A stretch of 10,079 nucleotides of DNA, taken from an uncultured Bacteroidota bacterium (GTDB lineage Bacteria; Bacteroidota; Bacteroidia; Chitinophagales; S012-47). Numbering within the stretch: the stretch's first letter is position 1; every line of letters begins with the position of its first letter. The stretch lies in the NCBI GenBank assembly GCA_913062655.1, contig CAJXXO010000073.1, positions 1 to 10,079 on the forward strand. Reading direction: 5' to 3'. Under the pieces are notes generated by a model, which did not search any database, was not told the DNA's origin, and was given only the letters and a program-made list of their open reading frames with translations. A program made the translations under genes and the position numbers. Of this stretch, positions 6,416 to 10,079 are shown piece after piece.

Positions 6416-7675
6416 ATGCAACCCATTTCATACGAGAAATATCAACTGGCTAATGGCCTTACCGTGCTCATTCACCACGATCCGCTTACCCCAATGGCTG
6501 TGGTAAACACCTTATATAAAGTGGGCGCTCGCAATGAAGTCTCTACGAGGACCGGTTTTGCGCATCTATTTGAGCATTTGATGTTTGGCGGCAGCCAAAA
6601 CGCCCCTCACTTTGACGCTGCCTTGCAAGAGGCCGGAGGTAACAACAATGCCTTTACCAATAATGACCTGACCAATTATTACGATATCCTTCCGGCTGAC
6701 AACCTGGAAACGGCCCTTTGGCTGGAAAGTGATCGCATGCACTTTCTTCATATCAATGAGCGATCCTTGGATGTGCAGCGAAAAGTGGTCATAGAAGAAT
6801 TCAAGGAAAATTATCTTAACCAACCCTACGGCCAACTGTGGCACCAGGTGCGACAACTTTGCTATACCCAGCACCCCTATCGCTGGCCCACCATTGGCCT
6901 GACCCCCCAACATGTGGCCAAGGCCACCCTTAGCGAAGTGCAGGCCTTTTACCAACAATACTATACCCCCAACAACGCCATTCTCACCATTGCCGGGGGT
7001 GTGGCGCCCGACCAGGCCTTGCCTTTGGTGGAACGCTACTTTGGTGATATCCCCACAGGTCCCACCCCCTTGCCGGATTGGCCAACCGAACCGGCTCAAA
7101 TGGGTGCCCGGCACGCCAGCTTCGAAGATGATGTGCCCCTGAATATGCTCATCATGGCCTACCCGATGGCCGACCGTACCGACAAAGGCTATTATGAAGC
7201 CGATCTGATTAGTGATATTCTATCCAGTGGCTCCTCATCCCGCTTGTACCTTAAGCTGGTGAAAGAACAACAACTCTTCAATGAACTGCAGGCTTTCATT
7301 TCCGGCAATCTTGATCCGGGCCTTTTTGTCATACGCGGCCGGCTCAATGAGGGTGTCTCGTATGATGACGCCCAGGCGGCCATTCAACAGGAATTGCAGC
7401 GTCTGCAGGATGACCTTGTACCCCGCCATGAATTGGAAAAAGTGAAAAACAAGGTGGAATCGGGCTACGAATACAACACCATCAACCTGATGAACAGAGC
7501 TTATGCTTTGTCTTACTTTGAAAACCTGGGCGATGCCAACGGGCTGAATACGGAAAAAGAACACTACTTATCCGTATCGGCTGCCGCCCTTCGAGATCGT
7601 GCGATTCAGCTTTTTGATGCCCGGCACCTCAATCTTTTGGAATATCGCGCTAAACAACCCGCATATGCTGGATAG
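6416..7675 (+). CDS. M16 family zinc metallopeptidase, catalytic subunit
   Basis: M16 peptidases (pitrilysin/mitochondrial processing peptidase type) use an inverted zinc motif to cleave peptides inside a closed chamber. This 419-residue protein has the motif HLFEH (His50, Glu53, His54). The likely third zinc ligand is Glu128 in RKVVIEEFKENYLNQPYG, 73 residues between it and His54, as in the family. Other conserved parts are NNNAFTNNDLTNYYD (76-90) and, in the C-terminal half, SSGSSSRLYLKLVKEQQLFNE. The length fits a two-domain M16B subunit that pairs with a second protein. No signal peptide is visible at the N-terminus (MQPISYEKYQLANGL), so a cytoplasmic location is the simplest reading. The start is supported by AGGAGA upstream. 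The gene overlaps the next M16 gene by 11 bases. The physiological substrate cannot be told from sequence. Confidence 0.94.
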   Translation: MQPISYEKYQLANGLTVLIHHDPLTPMAVVNTLYKVGARNEVSTRTGFAHLFEHLMFGGSQNAPHFDAALQEAGGNNNAFTNNDLTNYYDILPADNLETALWLESDRMHFLHINERSLDVQRKVVIEEFKENYLNQPYGQLWHQVRQLCYTQHPYRWPTIGLTPQHVAKATLSEVQAFYQQYYTPNNAILTIAGGVAPDQALPLVERYFGDIPTGPTPLPDWPTEPAQMGARHASFEDDVPLNMLIMAYPMADRTDKGYYEADLISDILSSGSSSRLYLKLVKEQQLFNELQAFISGNLDPGLFVIRGRLNEGVSYDDAQAAIQQELQRLQDDLVPRHELEKVKNKVESGYEYNTINLMNRAYALSYFENLGDANGLNTEKEHYLSVSAAALRDRAIQLFDARHLNLLEYRAKQPAYAG

Positions 7676-8951
7676 AACACAAGCCCCTGCCATTCGAATG
7701 GATAGCCCGGTAGCATTACCTGAGAGCGATCGGTTTTTACTGGGCCGACAACCGGTTGTAGGCATAGGCGGAGCGGCACAAGCCATTACCAAGATGGAGT
7801 GGGTTTTTACGGCCGGCAAATGGTGTGAAGAGAAAAAAGGTGCCGCCCACTTTACCGCCAAAATGCTGAAAGAAGGGACTACGCAGCGAGATGCACAAGC
7901 CATTGCCCATCAACTCGACTATTGGGGCGCCAGCCTGAGTGCAGAGTCCACAGCCGACTACTGGACGCTAACCGCCTATTGCCTCACCAGGCATTTTCCC
8001 GATATGATTCGGTTGATACGGGAGTTGCTCACCGAAGCGACATTCCCAGAAGCCGAATTGGCGCTGAAAAAGCACCTGATGAAGCAAAAGCTGCGCGTCA
8101 ACCTGCAGAAAGTAGGGTTTCAAGCGACCCGCAAACTGATGGGATCGCTCTTTGGACCCGACCATTACTATGGGTACCGCTTGCAAGAGGCAGATATTGA
8201 CGCTATCACTACCGCAGATCTGCACCACTTTTACCAGACCCATATTGCACACCAACCAGTCCATTTGTTTATCTCCGGACAATACCCGGATGATTTTCCA
8301 GCGGTCATAGCATCGCAATGGCCCGAATTGCTCGATTTACCGGCCCCTAATCTGCGACCCAACACACCATTGCACATGGATTACACACCGGGCGACCACT
8401 ATATACCGGTACCGCAAGCCCAACAGAGTGCCCTTCGTATGGGCAAGTTAATGCCGCACCACACCCACCCGGACTACCAACCACTTAAGGTGCTCAATAC
8501 AGTACTTGGCGGGTATTTTGGCTCGCGACTGATGAGTAATATTCGCGAAGACAAAGGATATACCTATGGCATTTACTCGGTACTGCATGCCTATGCACAG
8601 CAGGCCATTTTCTACATCAGCACAGAAGTCGGTGCCGATCATGAAGCTGCTGCACGCCAGGAGATTCACAAGGAGATTGAGCAACTGCAGCGTACTCCAA
8701 TACCGGAAGACGAATTAACTTTGGTGCGCCACTATTTGCTGGGGAATATCATGGGTAGTATTGACGGACCAATGAAAGCGGCCAATACAATCAAAGGTTT
8801 GCTTTTGCAAGGTAGAGACGAACAAGACTTCAATGATTTCATTGCTATGCTACGAACGGTAACCCCAGATCAATTGCAAGCATTGGCTCAGCAATATTGG
8901 AAGCAGGATTCGTTTATAGAAGTAGTGGCCGGACCAAACCAGCAGGCATGA
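7665..8951 (+). CDS. M16 family peptidase-like protein lacking the zinc site (partner subunit)
   Basis: This 428-residue protein has the M16 fold pattern but no HxxEH motif; where it should be, the sequence reads AAHFTAKMLKEGT (about 60-72). It keeps the C-terminal family block GGYFGSRLMSNIREDKGYTYG (282-302), including Arg294 and Tyr301. This Arg/Tyr pair contributes to substrate binding in the non-catalytic halves of M16 enzymes. It is therefore best read as the inactive partner of the preceding catalytic subunit, forming a heterodimer. The frame is open further upstream to an ATG at 7599, but that would bury the start deep inside the previous gene. The ATG at 7665 overlaps the previous stop by 11 bases and fits translational coupling; 7698 (MDSPVALP) is a further alternative. 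No signal peptide. It overlaps the next gene by 4 bases. Confidence 0.9.
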   Translation: MLDRTQAPAIRMDSPVALPESDRFLLGRQPVVGIGGAAQAITKMEWVFTAGKWCEEKKGAAHFTAKMLKEGTTQRDAQAIAHQLDYWGASLSAESTADYWTLTAYCLTRHFPDMIRLIRELLTEATFPEAELALKKHLMKQKLRVNLQKVGFQATRKLMGSLFGPDHYYGYRLQEADIDAITTADLHHFYQTHIAHQPVHLFISGQYPDDFPAVIASQWPELLDLPAPNLRPNTPLHMDYTPGDHYIPVPQAQQSALRMGKLMPHHTHPDYQPLKVLNTVLGGYFGSRLMSNIREDKGYTYGIYSVLHAYAQQAIFYISTEVGADHEAAARQEIHKEIEQLQRTPIPEDELTLVRHYLLGNIMGSIDGPMKAANTIKGLLLQGRDEQDFNDFIAMLRTVTPDQLQALAQQYWKQDSFIEVVAGPNQQA

Positions 8952-10079
8952 GACCCCTTGTACTAGCATTTGTTACACTTTTATGCAGCCTCAACAGTTG
9001 GGCCCAGGCGATAACGCCCCCTAAACTCGTATGCGCAACCCGCGCCACTAATGGGGATGTCACACTCACCTGGCAACTGCCTGTCAATACCTGTGGGCCT
9101 TTTGTCTCCTATGAGATTTACCAGAGCAATAATCAAAATGGGCCTTACAACCTACTGGCCACCATCACCAATCAATTTACTGACACCTATCTGCACGTGG
9201 GAGCAGACTGTAATGTGCAGGATAATTATTACTACATGGTGAGTAATTTCAATTGTCCTGGCGGTGTACCCTTCAATTCTGATACACTTGACTGTGAAGA
9301 CCCTGTGGCTCCGGAGATTGAGTATGTCTCCGTTTTCAATGGTGACGTTGAGGTCCACTGGGCCCCTTCGCCTTCTCCAGAGACCTTCGCCTACATTATA
9401 TATAGGGATGATGGCGGGTTCAATCCGATTGATACGGTATTTGGCCGGTTAAACACCTTCTATCTTGATAATACCGCCATTCCCGATCAGCGATCTGAAC
9501 GCTATACCGTAGCTGCTATGGATAGTTGCGGCAATACCGGTCCCTTTTACAACTTTCCACACCAAACTATTTTGCTCGATACCACGCGCTTCAATTGTGA
9601 AATTCGATTGGATCTCGACTGGACAGCCTATGTGAACTGGCCCAACGACTCCATTCTGGAGCACCGGCTGCTGATTGGCCGGGGCGGTAACCCGGCTGCG
9701 GTTGACACCGTGCTACCGGAAGACCTGTTCGCTTACACCTTCACCAACTTTGTGGACGGTGAAGACCTGTGTGTTTCCATTGCCGCAGTTGACCCTACCG
9801 GCACTTTTGTTTCGCAGTCCAATGAAATTTGTTTCACCGTCAATATCGTACAGCCCGCCAGGTATCTATATGTCCAAAATGCCACGGTAACGGACTCCAG
9901 CGTGATACTGACTTACCTGCCTGATCCCAGTGGAGATTACATCTTATTCGAAATATTGCGCAGTACCAACAATAGCGCCTACTCTGCCATTGCCGTGGAA
10001 AATGCACCACCGGTTATTCCGGCACAACGCACCTATGAAGACATCAGCGATCAGGCGATCAATGGCGATCGATACTATG
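8948..10079 (+). CDS. Secreted fibronectin type III-like repeat protein (partial, C-terminus beyond window)
   Basis: The frame begins with ATG inside the ATGA overlap with the preceding stop codon and is still open at the window end: 377 codons seen. Residues 1-19 form a signal peptide (MRPLVLAFVTLLCSLNSWA, mature protein probably beginning Gln20). The mature part reads as consecutive beta-sandwich modules of about 85-100 residues at roughly 26-116, 119-210, 215-298 and from 303 on. These carry FN3-like strand patterns such as VTLTWQLP, YEIYQSN, VEVHWAPS and YIIYRDD. About nine cysteines (for example at 29, 49, 88, 103, 116, 194, 217, 275 and 295) suggest disulphides, hence an extracytoplasmic place. 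Such proteins in Bacteroidota often end in a type IX secretion sorting domain, which would lie beyond the window, so that point is untested. The binding partner or role is unknown. Confidence 0.85.
   Translation, partial: MRPLVLAFVTLLCSLNSWAQAITPPKLVCATRATNGDVTLTWQLPVNTCGPFVSYEIYQSNNQNGPYNLLATITNQFTDTYLHVGADCNVQDNYYYMVSNFNCPGGVPFNSDTLDCEDPVAPEIEYVSVFNGDVEVHWAPSPSPETFAYIIYRDDGGFNPIDTVFGRLNTFYLDNTAIPDQRSERYTVAAMDSCGNTGPFYNFPHQTILLDTTRFNCEIRLDLDWTAYVNWPNDSILEHRLLIGRGGNPAAVDTVLPEDLFAYTFTNFVDGEDLCVSIAAVDPTGTFVSQSNEICFTVNIVQPARYLYVQNATVTDSSVILTYLPDPSGDYILFEILRSTNNSAYSAIAVENAPPVIPAQRTYEDISDQAINGDRYY

Noticed and set aside
6182..6421. 79-codon open frame on the minus strand across the divergent promoter region
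   Set aside because: It starts inside the M16 gene start and ends at the susC start. It has no recognisable domain and covers the promoter-like sequences; A/T-rich intergenic sequence explains it.
6566..7114. 182-codon open frame opposite the catalytic M16 gene
   Set aside because: The plus-strand frame encodes an intact M16 peptidase with zinc motif; the antisense frame shows no family features and is a codon-composition shadow.
7599..7664. N-terminal extension of the second M16 protein from the ATG at 7599
   Set aside because: It lies wholly within the first M16 gene and has no counterpart to the family N-terminus; the ATG at 7665 gives a normal short operon overlap.

Overview
The window looks like chromosomal DNA from a member of the Bacteroidota, probably a marine or environmental Saprospiria/Lewinella-like organism. 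The lineage below phylum is inference. The phylum call rests on a SusC/SusD outer-membrane pair, a subunit a of ATP synthase with a signal peptide and His-rich N-terminal extension, TAnnTTTG-type promoter boxes, A-rich leaders mostly without Shine-Dalgarno sequences, and a secreted Cys-containing fibronectin III-like protein.

Layout. The left 6.2 kb is read on the minus strand and the right 3.7 kb on the plus strand, with one divergent promoter region at about 6186-6415. The minus strand, in transcription order, carries susC (TonB-dependent transporter) and susD (lipoprotein) 19 bases apart, then a strong intrinsic terminator, then the start of the F0 part of an ATP synthase operon: atpB, atpE and atpF. 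atpF is cut by the left window edge. No atpI or atpZ gene lies ahead of atpB; a terminator and a candidate promoter do.

The plus strand carries a tightly packed three-gene operon. The first gene is an M16 zinc metallopeptidase with an intact HxxEH motif. The second is an M16-like partner without the zinc site, overlapping the first by 11 bases. The third is a secreted multi-domain fibronectin III-like protein, overlapping the second by 4 bases (ATGA) and cut by the right window edge. The two M16 proteins probably form a heterodimeric peptidase, as in other split M16B systems.

Most of the window is ordinary for the phylum. The observations most worth checking are a 15-bp hairpin with a U-tract lying inside the atp operon between atpE and atpF, the His-rich extension of AtpB, and the coupling of a signal-less M16 pair to a secreted FN3-like protein. 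I saw no RNA genes, insertion sequences, CRISPR arrays, defence genes or attachment sites.
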